Positions 52,315 to 60,574 of a DNA stretch of 64,000 bases are shown one piece after another. Position 1 is the first letter of the stretch, and every line of letters starts with the position of its first letter. Source of the DNA: M2408 sp040386975 (GTDB lineage Bacteria; Bacteroidota; Bacteroidia; Flavobacteriales_D; Crocinitomicaceae); NCBI GenBank assembly GCA_040386975.1, contig JAZKEO010000034.1:1-64000 (forward strand), written 5' to 3'. The translations under genes and the position numbers were made by a program. The notes below the pieces were generated by a model. It was given only the letters and a program-made list of their open reading frames with translations, was not told where the DNA came from and ran no database searches.

Positions 52315-52821
52315 CTAAGAAAGGTTTGTGATTTCAAATGATTTTTTTAATTCAATCATTTTCATACAAGCAATTGCACACTCAACACCTTTGTTTCCAT
52401 GTTTTCCTCCTGAACGATCAATTGATTGTTGCATATTTTCATCTGTTAACAAACAAAAAGCAACTGGAGAATTGTATTCCAAGTTAATGTGCATGATTCC
52501 TTGCGTAGTTCCCTGACAAACGAAATCAAAATGTTTTGTTTCCCCTTGAATCACAACACCAATTGCAATGACGCCATCAATGTCAGTATTATCGAGCATC
52601 AATTGAGCACCCAAAGGCAATTCAAATGCACCAGGAACAAAACGAATTAAAATACTTTTTTCTGGCACTCCATTTTCAATCAAGGTCTCTTTTGCACCTT
52701 TCAGTAAGTTCAAAGTTATGGAATCGTTCCATTCAGAAACAACAATGCCGACTTTAAAATCGGCACCATTGGGAATATTGTTTTTATCGTATTCCGATAA
52801 ATTGCGATTAGCTGTCGCCAT
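52315..52821 (-). CDS. ribH: 6,7-dimethyl-8-ribityllumazine synthase
   Basis: 168 residues. Penultimate step of riboflavin synthesis; family members form a 60-mer or pentamer. Motifs: GIVVSEWNDSITLNLLKGA (substrate W), FVPGAFELPLGAQ, AIGVVIQGETKHFDFVC, and GVECAIACMKMIEL in place of the usual 'NKG.EAA..A..M'. The start overlaps the stop of the TPR gene by 1 nt. Confidence 0.95.
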   Translation of the reverse strand: MATANRNLSEYDKNNIPNGADFKVGIVVSEWNDSITLNLLKGAKETLIENGVPEKSILIRFVPGAFELPLGAQLMLDNTDIDGVIAIGVVIQGETKHFDFVCQGTTQGIMHINLEYNSPVAFCLLTDENMQQSIDRSGGKHGNKGVECAIACMKMIELKKSFEITNLS

Positions 52822-53462
52822 TATTTAGTTTTATTATTTTTAACACGAGCGATGTATTTATCAATCGTTTTTGTGTTTGAATACACCAAGTAATTATCTT
52901 TAATTTTAGTATATAACTCACTTGCTTTTTCAAAATCTTTCAATTCTTCAGCGCATAAACCTGCTTTGAATAAATATTCTGGAGTTGTTTTTTCGTTATC
53001 TACTTTATTAGCAGCGTCAAGATACAATTCCATTGCTTCTTTGTGCTTTCCCATTTCAGAATGACAATCACCTTGTAATCCTAAAGTGTAAACAGAAATA
53101 TATGTATCGTCAACATTAACTCCCTCTAATTCAGTTAAAGCTTTGTTGAATTCTCCTTTAGCCATATATTGACGAGCCAAAACAAATTGTGCTAATTCAC
53201 CACCTTGTTTTCCATCGTATTTTTTTACAACTGGAGCCAATTCGTCAATTGCTAAATCGACAGAATCTTTCGCTGCGTAGTTTAAACCTGCATAATAAGC
53301 GTCTTTTGACTTCTCGTTTGCTGGTGACCAAATGAATTGTTTGTAAGTGAAATATCCTAAAATTAAAACAATAATTGAACCAACACCGATTGTAATCATG
53401 CGTAAATTCTTATTGTTTTTAAATTGTGTTTTAAAGTCTTGTGGCGATAAATTTTCTAACAT
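52821..53462 (-). CDS. Membrane-anchored TPR protein (YfgM-like)
   Basis: 213 residues. TM helix at about 22-42 (MITIGVGSIIVLILGYFTYKQFIW). This is followed by TPR-type helices: AYYAGLNYAAKDSVDLAIDELAPVV, AQFVLARQYMAKGEFNKALTELEGV, LGLQGDCHSEMGKHKEAMELYLDAANK and FKAGLCAEELKDFEKASELYTKIKDNYL. The layout resembles YfgM/TPR_21 proteins that assist envelope proteins near SecYEG. It is coupled to ribH by a 1-nt overlap, an arrangement I associate with Bacteroidota. Confidence 0.85.
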   Translation of the reverse strand: MLENLSPQDFKTQFKNNKNLRMITIGVGSIIVLILGYFTYKQFIWSPANEKSKDAYYAGLNYAAKDSVDLAIDELAPVVKKYDGKQGGELAQFVLARQYMAKGEFNKALTELEGVNVDDTYISVYTLGLQGDCHSEMGKHKEAMELYLDAANKVDNEKTTPEYLFKAGLCAEELKDFEKASELYTKIKDNYLVYSNTKTIDKYIARVKNNKTK

Positions 53463-53610
53463 GTTTTAAATTTTATTTCAAAAAGTGCTTATTTTTTCCA
53501 AAATTAAGTCTGCAAAAATAGTTTTTTTTTTTGAAGTTCTTACTATATTTTCTAAAAGTTTTAGGATTAACTTCGTTTCTGCCTTCGGCTGTATTAAAAT
53601 CCAAGACGGA

Positions 53611-54222
53611 TCAAAGCTCCAAAACAACCGGATTTGTTAAGTTTTCATCGATAAACTCCTCAATTTTTTCAGTATTTTCTTTCGCAAAAAGGATTCGTTG
53701 ACATTTTCCTATACTTTCAAACAAACGATTAACTTTATTAAAGTGATTTTGATAAATGATTTCGTGTGCATTAAACAAAATAATGTGTTTCAATAATTTC
53801 AAATTGATTCCATTTTGAAAATAAAGTTCAATCACACGTTTTGGGTTTCCAATCACAATGTCGCAACCGTCAAACAAATCGTTTCTTTCTTTGATTTTAT
53901 TGGCTTTGTCGTGAACAACAACAACTCTTAAATCTGTTCCATATTTCAATTGTTTGATTTTCTCTTCCACTTCGAAAGCTTCATCAATACCGTTAATTAA
54001 AATTAAAGCGCGAGGAACATCATCTTCAGATTCATCTTTTAATTTTGTCACTAAATGAATTGCCGAAACTAAAATTTCATCCTTTTTATCTTGAGAGAAA
54101 ACAACTAAATCAAAGCCACTTTTCATTTTTTTTAACGCGATTTCTTGATTTTCAGTAAATTCCTTTACTTCAGTTCGAGTTAATGCGAATTGTAAATTTT
54201 GACTTAATTCAGAAAATTTCAT
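53611..54222 (-). CDS. Degenerate DEAD-box helicase-like protein (single RecA domain)
   Basis: 203 residues. It follows the order of DEAD-box domain 1 but lacks its catalytic motifs. A Q-motif-like start (LSQNLQFALTRTEVKEFTENQEIALKKMKSG) is followed by FDLVVFSQDKKDEILVSAIHLV where Walker A (AQTGTGKT) belongs. ALILINGIDEAFEVEEKIKQL fits motif Ia, CDIVIGNPKRVIEL fits motif Ib (ATPGR), FNAHE replaces DEAD, and ILFAKEN replaces the SAT motif. Domain 2 is absent. ATP hydrolysis is therefore unlikely, and an RNA-binding or regulatory remnant is possible. The reading frame is intact, so it may be maintained by selection. Confidence 0.7.
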   Translation of the reverse strand: MKFSELSQNLQFALTRTEVKEFTENQEIALKKMKSGFDLVVFSQDKKDEILVSAIHLVTKLKDESEDDVPRALILINGIDEAFEVEEKIKQLKYGTDLRVVVVHDKANKIKERNDLFDGCDIVIGNPKRVIELYFQNGINLKLLKHIILFNAHEIIYQNHFNKVNRLFESIGKCQRILFAKENTEKIEEFIDENLTNPVVLEL

Positions 54223-54253
54223 TTGGATTTTTTTTACAAAGATAGCTTTTTTT

Positions 54254-54326
54254 GAGTTATGAGTTTGTAATTAGAAGTTAGTGGTAAGAGTTCACTACTA
54301 ACTACTAACTAATAACTACTAACTAA
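54254..54326. repeat. Heptad-repeat palindrome (AACTACT word)
   Basis: Left arm 54254-54290 of GAGTTATGAGTTTG..AGTTAGTGGTAAGAG type, right arm with repeated ACTACTA/ACTAACT words. They pair around TAGTGGTAAGAGTTCACTA in the middle. It lies between the patatin gene stop and the start of the helicase-like gene. Confidence 0.75.
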
Positions 54327-54327
54327 T

Positions 54328-56601
54328 TCAACGGATTGCTCTTTCATTAAACAAAACATAACCGTAACTTATTTGAAACGAAATCGGATCAGTTTGTTTT
54401 GGGAAATAATTAAATGTCGCTCTAAGTGGACCAATCGGACTGTGATAAATCGCTGATAAAGCATGTAAAAATGTTTCTCCTTTGAAAATTTTTGAATATT
54501 CAAAACCTCCATCGTCAAGTTGAATCAATTGTTTAAACGGTTGATAATAATAGGAATCAAGTCTGAAATCAATATTTTTTATCGGGCTAAGAATAAAATT
54601 AATTCCTATTCCTGCATGCTGTGGTGCACGGTATTCTGCTAAAAAAAAACTGTATAAATCTGGTATTGGAGCAAATTCCGTTGTATTTAATAAGGTTGCT
54701 GTATAATTTTTAAACAAAGATTGGCTATTCACAATAGCTTTTCCGTGAAAACCAATATGAATGTATTTGTGATTAATTAAAAAGGATTGAAATTCTGAAT
54801 TTAGTTGAATCCATTGATGATGCTTTTTTGAGTCATATTTTGTTGCAGAAGTTGAACCCGAAATACTTCGTTCCATTCCATCGATAAAACGAAATTTAAT
54901 TAAAAACATATTGCCTCCGTTAGCGAATTGCTTTTTGTTCAAGGTGTTAAATTCCAAACTCCAACTAAGTTGTACACCTTTAAAAGTAGTAATGTCAGCA
55001 GTATCTTTGCTCGTAAATGTTGAAGTTTGATAATAAGAATCGTCCAAATCAAACACACGTGCATCAAAGATATTTTTACCTTTATTTCCGATTGGGTTTT
55101 TTAATTTTAGACCATAGTAAAGTTCATTTTGAACTAGAAATGAAGGCTTTACATCTTCAAAAAAAGTCGCCGAACTTCTAAAATAATCCCATCGATTCAT
55201 CACAAAATAAGGGGAAATCGTTATTGGATAATAATTCGGTATTGTAAAATCCATGGTGGTTTTAATAGAGCCGTAAAACCTTCCAAAATACGATTCACCT
55301 TTAAATTTAAATGCATTACGTTTTACAGAAAGATAACTCACACCAATATAACCCGTATTTATAGGTCGTGAAGAAAAATGTCCTCCAACTTCTAATTTAA
55401 ATTCTTTTGATTTCTTGACATAAATATCTAACAAATAAGTTGAATCTATTTTTGTTAATGATGGATACAAATTATCAACTTGTTGAAAATTAGCCGTTCT
55501 AAAATAACGTTTTGTGAGCTTGTCATCACTTAAAATTTTTCCTTTGTTGTTTTTTAGAATTGAATTCCGAACGAAAATCACATCTTTATCTTTTTTACTT
55601 GATGTACTAATTTTACTAATTCTCAAGCTTGAAATAGTTGACTTAAACTCATTTCTCTTTCTATATAAATCAATCGGATTTTCTTTTCTCGAAACATGTA
55701 AATAAATGGAGTCAATCATCTTTAGAGTTGAAAAATAACCTTCATCAATAGCCTTTTTAACATGTTCAAAATCAAAGGTACTTAAAGTCGCTTTTGGTTC
55801 AATAACAATCCCATAATCACATGGCAATGTGAAATCAGAATGTGAAACCAACATATTTGTAATCTGGCTAATCAAATCATCTTCAGAAGGTTTTGTGGCG
55901 TTTGAAGTTACATTACTACCAATAATATAATCGACATCAAAATCTTGATACATCAAATTTACAGGAAAATTGTTGTACAAACCGCCATCAAAAAGTAATT
56001 TCCCATCTATTTGAATTGGACTAATAAAAAACGGATATGTCATGGATGAACGAACAACTAAATTTAATTTCCCTTTATCAAAGTTGACACTTTTTTTGTT
56101 TTCTATATCCGAAGAAACACATCTAAAAGGAACAAACAATTTATTAAAATCATCACCTTTAGAAGCACTTACAGTCCCCATCAATCGCATCATTTCGAAA
56201 TCCAACAAAACAGATGAAATAAAGTTTGTAGGTAATGACTTCATCAATGTACTATCTTTGGCAAAAGGAATTTCAACGATACTCGCGTCTCCTTCATCTT
56301 CTAAGAAAAAAAACTGCTGATTATTCTCTAAACTTCCCTTTGTCATCAGTTGAAAACGCTTACTTAAAACATATTCCTCAATTTCCTTTGGTGAATACCC
56401 ACAAGCGTATAAAGCTCCAATCAAAGCTCCAGCTGATGTTCCCGTTATGTAATCGATAGGGATTTGTTTTTCTTCTAAAGCCTTTAAAACCCCTATATGA
56501 GCAAAACCAGAAGCACCTCCACCACTTAACACTAGCCCTACTTTTTGAGAAAAAGTATAACTCGACAAAAAAATAATAAAGTATGAAATCAGGCCTTTCA
56601 A
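54328..56601 (-). CDS. Patatin-like phospholipase fused to a surface-antigen beta-barrel
   Basis: 757 residues with signal peptide (MKGLISYFIIFLSSYTFSQ). Patatin domain about 20-320: oxyanion GGGASG (27-32), nucleophile GTSAG with S56, and catalytic D205 in FDGGLYNNFPV. A POTRA-like segment (about 340-400, ILSDDKLTKRYFRTANFQQVDNLYPSLTKIDSTYLLDIYVKK) is followed by an Omp85-type barrel (about 400-757, ending FQISYGYVLFN). This is the architecture of type Vd autotransporters (PlpD/FplA). It should act on phospholipids at the outer membrane or surface. Catalytic residues are intact. Confidence 0.88.
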   Translation of the reverse strand: MKGLISYFIIFLSSYTFSQKVGLVLSGGGASGFAHIGVLKALEEKQIPIDYITGTSAGALIGALYACGYSPKEIEEYVLSKRFQLMTKGSLENNQQFFFLEDEGDASIVEIPFAKDSTLMKSLPTNFISSVLLDFEMMRLMGTVSASKGDDFNKLFVPFRCVSSDIENKKSVNFDKGKLNLVVRSSMTYPFFISPIQIDGKLLFDGGLYNNFPVNLMYQDFDVDYIIGSNVTSNATKPSEDDLISQITNMLVSHSDFTLPCDYGIVIEPKATLSTFDFEHVKKAIDEGYFSTLKMIDSIYLHVSRKENPIDLYRKRNEFKSTISSLRISKISTSSKKDKDVIFVRNSILKNNKGKILSDDKLTKRYFRTANFQQVDNLYPSLTKIDSTYLLDIYVKKSKEFKLEVGGHFSSRPINTGYIGVSYLSVKRNAFKFKGESYFGRFYGSIKTTMDFTIPNYYPITISPYFVMNRWDYFRSSATFFEDVKPSFLVQNELYYGLKLKNPIGNKGKNIFDARVFDLDDSYYQTSTFTSKDTADITTFKGVQLSWSLEFNTLNKKQFANGGNMFLIKFRFIDGMERSISGSTSATKYDSKKHHQWIQLNSEFQSFLINHKYIHIGFHGKAIVNSQSLFKNYTATLLNTTEFAPIPDLYSFFLAEYRAPQHAGIGINFILSPIKNIDFRLDSYYYQPFKQLIQLDDGGFEYSKIFKGETFLHALSAIYHSPIGPLRATFNYFPKQTDPISFQISYGYVLFNERAIR

Positions 56602-56725
56602 AAAAAAGATATTGTTATTTTAATAATCCATTAGGTTTCATGCAAATTTAATTTATTTTGTGGATTAAATAAATTTTTGAAAAATATTTTATACATTTAC
56701 ACTTACAAAAGTTTCACAGAAAACA

Positions 56726-57403
56726 ATGAAATCAATTTTATTTTTAATCTGCTTACCTATACTATTATTTTCATGTAAAAAGGATAATACAAGTATTTCC
56801 ATGCATGACAATTATTTCCCAATAGCTAAGGGTCAATTTGTTGAGTATAATGTAACAGCAATTCATCATGGAAACCCTGATGGCAAACACGAAACATTAC
56901 ATTACATTTTAAAAACCCTAATTGGTGATTCAGTAATTGATAACTCAGGAAGAATTGCCCACAAGTTTTTAAGATTTAAATATGACTCATTACAGACTGA
57001 ATTTAAAATTAAGGACTTATGGACTTGTATCTTAGATCAAAATCGCATTGAACTCATTGAAGAGAATGAACGTTTAGTTAAACTTGTTTTATCACCAAGT
57101 GTTGAAAAAGAATGGAATATAAATGCGTTTAATTCTCAAGCAGAACTATTAGCTAGTTATCAAAACATACATAAACCAATGACAATAAACGGTTTAAACT
57201 TTGACTCAACAATTACCGTACTTGAAGAAAAAACCGACCCTCCAAGTTTAATTGAATACAATCTTAAATTTGAAGTCTATGCGAAAAATGTAGGCTTAAT
57301 CTATAAATATTATAAATCGTTAGAAATAGATAATTTTGATACACTTCACCCTATTCAAGGTGATGAATATTATTATTCGGTTCGCAAATATGGAAAAGAA
57401 TAA
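56726..57403 (+). CDS. Lipoprotein, first of a tandem pair
   Basis: 225 residues. Lipobox LLFSC with C17, followed by KKD. The mature part is beta-rich (DNYFPIAKGQFVEYNVTAIHHGNPDGKHETLHYILKTLIGDSVIDNSGRIAHKFLRF) with DLWTCILDQNRIELIEENERLVKLVLSPSVEKEWNINAFN. About half of its residues match the next gene, so the two arose by tandem duplication. No named family recognised; the opening pattern (YFPL..G.F.EYNV..I) is common in Bacteroidota lipoproteins. Confidence 0.8.
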   Translation: MKSILFLICLPILLFSCKKDNTSISMHDNYFPIAKGQFVEYNVTAIHHGNPDGKHETLHYILKTLIGDSVIDNSGRIAHKFLRFKYDSLQTEFKIKDLWTCILDQNRIELIEENERLVKLVLSPSVEKEWNINAFNSQAELLASYQNIHKPMTINGLNFDSTITVLEEKTDPPSLIEYNLKFEVYAKNVGLIYKYYKSLEIDNFDTLHPIQGDEYYYSVRKYGKE

Positions 57404-57510
57404 ACGCTTTTTATTCTTCGAATGAACATCTGAAAATATATTTTGTACTTTTACGTTTAAAAATATAAGTGATTTAATATCTAAACTACTTAATTTTTAA
57501 GTGTATTTTA

Positions 57511-58191
57511 ATGAAAATCAAACTTTTATCTTCCATTTTGGTTTTATTTTTATTTGTTTTATCTTGTAAAAAAGATTCAACATCAGTGGATTTCCATGAA
57601 GATTATTTTCCATTAGAAAAAGGAAAATTTGTTGAATACAATGCTACCTATATTTTTCACGATCATGTTGCTGGAATTCATGAAACAACAAATTTTATTT
57701 TAAAAACAGTTGTCGGAGATACAACAATTGACAATTCAGGGAGAATAGCCTGGAAATTTGAACGCTATGTTTTTGATCACGTTTTCCAAATTTATGAATT
57801 CAAAGATTTATGGACGGCAATTATTGACCAAAGTAGAGCCGAATTAGTTGAAGAAAATCAACGCATTATTAAACTTGTTTTCGCTCCAACTTTAGAAAAA
57901 GAATGGGACATAAATGCCTTTAATTCGGAAGATGAACTTTTGGCTTATTATGAAAACATCCACAAACCAACAAAAATCAATGGTCTTAATTTCGATTCAA
58001 CAATAACAGTTGTTCAAGAAAAAATCGACCCTAATCTGGTCGAATACAGAAGAAAAATTGAAATCTACGCCAAAAATGTCGGTTTGATTCATAAATATTA
58101 CAAAGATTTGACAATCAAAAATTTTGACACATTACAACCTCAAAAAGGAACAGAACTTTATTACAACATTATAAATTACGGTACACAATAA
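57511..58191 (+). CDS. Lipoprotein, second of a tandem pair
   Basis: 226 residues. Lipobox VLSC with C19. Aligned blocks with the preceding gene include YFPLEKGKFVEYNATYIFHDH, IDNSGRIAWKFERY, KDLWTAIIDQSRAELVEENQRIIKLVFAPTLEKEWDINAFNSEDELLAYYENIHKP and LNFDSTITVVQEKIDP. The duplicates have diverged evenly over their length, so the duplication is not recent. 107 nt separate the two genes, with a TTTTGTACTTTTACG-like tract that might hold a separate promoter. Confidence 0.8.
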   Translation: MKIKLLSSILVLFLFVLSCKKDSTSVDFHEDYFPLEKGKFVEYNATYIFHDHVAGIHETTNFILKTVVGDTTIDNSGRIAWKFERYVFDHVFQIYEFKDLWTAIIDQSRAELVEENQRIIKLVFAPTLEKEWDINAFNSEDELLAYYENIHKPTKINGLNFDSTITVVQEKIDPNLVEYRRKIEIYAKNVGLIHKYYKDLTIKNFDTLQPQKGTELYYNIINYGTQ

Positions 58192-58220
58192 GGTATCAAA
58201 ATTGAAAACGCTTAAATCTT

Positions 58221-59321
58221 ATGAATTTAGAAGATATTAAATACGATTGCAAACATTTTAAAGGAACAGTTCCTTGTAAACCAAACAAACAATTTGATTA
58301 CACCTGTTCAGATTGCCCAGTTTACACAAAAATTGAAAAGCGCATTTTAATTATTAAATTAGGTGCTTTGGGAGATGTGATTCGCACTACACCACTTTTA
58401 GTAAAATTCAAAGCTTTATATCCAAATTCTCATATCACTTGGCTAACCTTAAGTCCATCAATTTTACCTCAAAGTGAAATTGATGTCATTTATACCTTGG
58501 ATGCCGTTTCAATTTTTAACTTACAATCTTCAGAATTTGATATTGCTATAAATCTAGACAAAGAAGAAGAGGCTTGTAAAATACTTGCACAAGTTAAATC
58601 TTCTGAAAAATTAGGTTTTATATGGTCAAATAACCATATTAGTATTGCAAATCCTGAATCAAAACATAAATTATTAACTGGCTTTTTCGACGGACTATCC
58701 AAAGCAAATACAAAAAGTTATTTAGAAGAAATTTTCGAAATTTGTAATTTCAAGTTTGACTACGAACCTTATTTAATCAATTTAAATAAGAATCTTTCAG
58801 CTAAATGGGAAAAACATTTTTCAGAATTAAACGATAAAGATGGAAATCGAAAAAAACTTATTGGCTTAAATACAGGCTGTGGACCAAGATGGAATACTCG
58901 TCTGTGGCCAATTGAAAATTGGGAAAACTTAGCAACTTTACTTTTTAAAGCTGGATTTCTACCTGTTTTCTTAGGCGGAGAATTGGAAAACGAAAAAAAC
59001 ATCCTTCTTTCTAAAAAAACGGGAGCATATTATCCAGGGTATTTTTCTTTGGAAGAATTTATCGCTCTAACAAACTCCATGGATTTAGTTGTAACACAAG
59101 TTTCCATGATGATGCACATTGCAACGGCTTTACAAAAAAAGATGGTTTTGATGAATAACATTTTCAATAAGCACGAATTTGAATTGTACGGACGAGGCGA
59201 AATTGTTGGTCCGCCTAACGAATGCATCTGTTTTTACGGAAATTCTTGCTTGAAAGGAAATTCCTGTATGCACGACATCACTCCAGAAGTTATTTTAAAA
59301 GCTATTGAAAAAAACAGTTAA
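58221..59321 (+). CDS. Glycosyltransferase family 9 (heptosyltransferase-like)
   Basis: 366 residues. After a cysteine-rich N-terminal segment (C10, C19, C29, C32 in YDCKHFKGTVPCK...YTCSDCPVY) comes the GT9 core: ILIIKLGALGDVIRTTPLL (about 43-61), IGLNTGCGPRWNTRLWPIENWENLATLL, and VTQVSMMMHIATALQKKMVLMNNIF. It would transfer a sugar to lipopolysaccharide or another surface glycan. A second Cys-rich block (CICFYGNSCLKGNSCMHDI) near the C terminus, with the first, suggests a structural metal site. Forms a two-gene unit with the GT4 gene, 3 nt apart. Confidence 0.85.
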   Translation: MNLEDIKYDCKHFKGTVPCKPNKQFDYTCSDCPVYTKIEKRILIIKLGALGDVIRTTPLLVKFKALYPNSHITWLTLSPSILPQSEIDVIYTLDAVSIFNLQSSEFDIAINLDKEEEACKILAQVKSSEKLGFIWSNNHISIANPESKHKLLTGFFDGLSKANTKSYLEEIFEICNFKFDYEPYLINLNKNLSAKWEKHFSELNDKDGNRKKLIGLNTGCGPRWNTRLWPIENWENLATLLFKAGFLPVFLGGELENEKNILLSKKTGAYYPGYFSLEEFIALTNSMDLVVTQVSMMMHIATALQKKMVLMNNIFNKHEFELYGRGEIVGPPNECICFYGNSCLKGNSCMHDITPEVILKAIEKNS

Positions 59322-59324
59322 TTA

Positions 59325-60455
59325 ATGAAAATAGCCTTTCTCTCAACATTTTTCCCTTTCAGAGGTGGAATTGCACAATTCAATGCTTTGGTTTACCGTG
59401 AATTAGAAAAAAATCACGAAGTCAAAGCTTTTACTTTCAAAAGACAATACCCAAATTTTTTATTCCCTGGAAAAACACAATACGTTACAGAAAACGACCT
59501 CGCTGATAAAATTGATTCTGTCGAAACTTTAGACTCTGTCAATCCACTTTCATACATCCAAACGGCTAAAAAAATCAAAAAATACAATCCTGACGTCATC
59601 ATCACAAAATACTGGATGACTTTCTTTGGGCCAAGTTTGGGGTATGTTTTGGGAAAATTAAAAAAATCGGTGCGAATTAGTATTTTAGATAATGTCATTC
59701 CTCATGAAAAACGCTTTTTTGACGCTCCTTTTAATCGCTATTTTCTAAAGAGAAATGATGGTTTTATTGTAATGTCTGACAAAGTTTTAGCAGATTTACT
59801 TTCCATCAAACCTGAAGCGAAGTATTTGCGAATCAATCATCCAGTTTACGATCATTTTGGAGAAAAATTAAATCAAGAAGAAGCACAAAACCTATTAAAG
59901 GTTGATCCTTTTAAAAAAACCTTACTCTTTTTTGGAATTATTCGCGACTACAAAGGTTTGGATTTGTTAATTGAAGCTTTATCTTTCTTAGATGATTCTT
60001 ACCAATTGATTATCGCTGGAGAAGTTTATGGTTCTTTTGAAAAATACACGAAATTGATTGAAAAACTGAAGGTATCACATAAAATTTCACTTCACAATCA
60101 ATATATTTCCGACAATGAGGTAAGTCGCTATTTTTCAGCAGCTGACGTTTGTGTTTTACCTTACAAATCAGCTACACAAAGTGGAATCACAAGCATTTCC
60201 AATCATTTTTTATTGCCAATAATCGCGACAGATGTTGGAGGTTTGAAGGAAACAATTTATCATCAAAAAACAGGATTAATTGTTGACGAAATTTCTGCCC
60301 TTGCACTTTCGGAAAGTATCAATCTTTATTTTGAAAAAAATCATAAAAAAGAATTTTCTGAAAATATTTTAGAATTTAATTTAGAAAATTCCTGGGAAAA
60401 ATTTTCAGCTAAGATGCTTGATTTTGTTAGCGAACTGAAGAAAACAAAAAAGTAA
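59325..60455 (+). CDS. Glycosyltransferase family 4
   Basis: 376 residues, GT-B fold. N-terminal acceptor domain begins FLSTFFPFRGGIAQFNALVYREL. Donor-domain blocks: LLFFGIIRDYKGLDLLIEALSFL, ISDNEVSRYFSAADVCVLPYKSATQSGITSISNHFLLPIIATDVGGLKETI, then TGLIV. These identify a retaining group-1 transferase. Likely works with the GT9 enzyme on a cell-surface polysaccharide or lipid-linked glycan. Sugar specificity is unknown. Confidence 0.88.
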   Translation: MKIAFLSTFFPFRGGIAQFNALVYRELEKNHEVKAFTFKRQYPNFLFPGKTQYVTENDLADKIDSVETLDSVNPLSYIQTAKKIKKYNPDVIITKYWMTFFGPSLGYVLGKLKKSVRISILDNVIPHEKRFFDAPFNRYFLKRNDGFIVMSDKVLADLLSIKPEAKYLRINHPVYDHFGEKLNQEEAQNLLKVDPFKKTLLFFGIIRDYKGLDLLIEALSFLDDSYQLIIAGEVYGSFEKYTKLIEKLKVSHKISLHNQYISDNEVSRYFSAADVCVLPYKSATQSGITSISNHFLLPIIATDVGGLKETIYHQKTGLIVDEISALALSESINLYFEKNHKKEFSENILEFNLENSWEKFSAKMLDFVSELKKTKK

Positions 60456-60510
60456 AATTTCGCAATTTTTCATTTAAAAAAGTAAAATAAATCAAATAAT
60501 TTGTTTTTAC

Positions 60511-60541
60511 TTGAATAAAACAAATGAAAATTCTATCTTTG
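60511..60541 (+). promoter_or_regulatory. Promoter of secDF
   Basis: TTG at 60511-60513, 20 nt spacer, TATCTTTG at 60534-60541; 34 nt before the ATG. Confidence 0.65.
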
Positions 60542-60574
60542 CGGGCTTAAATTTAATAATCAATACAGCGAAAT

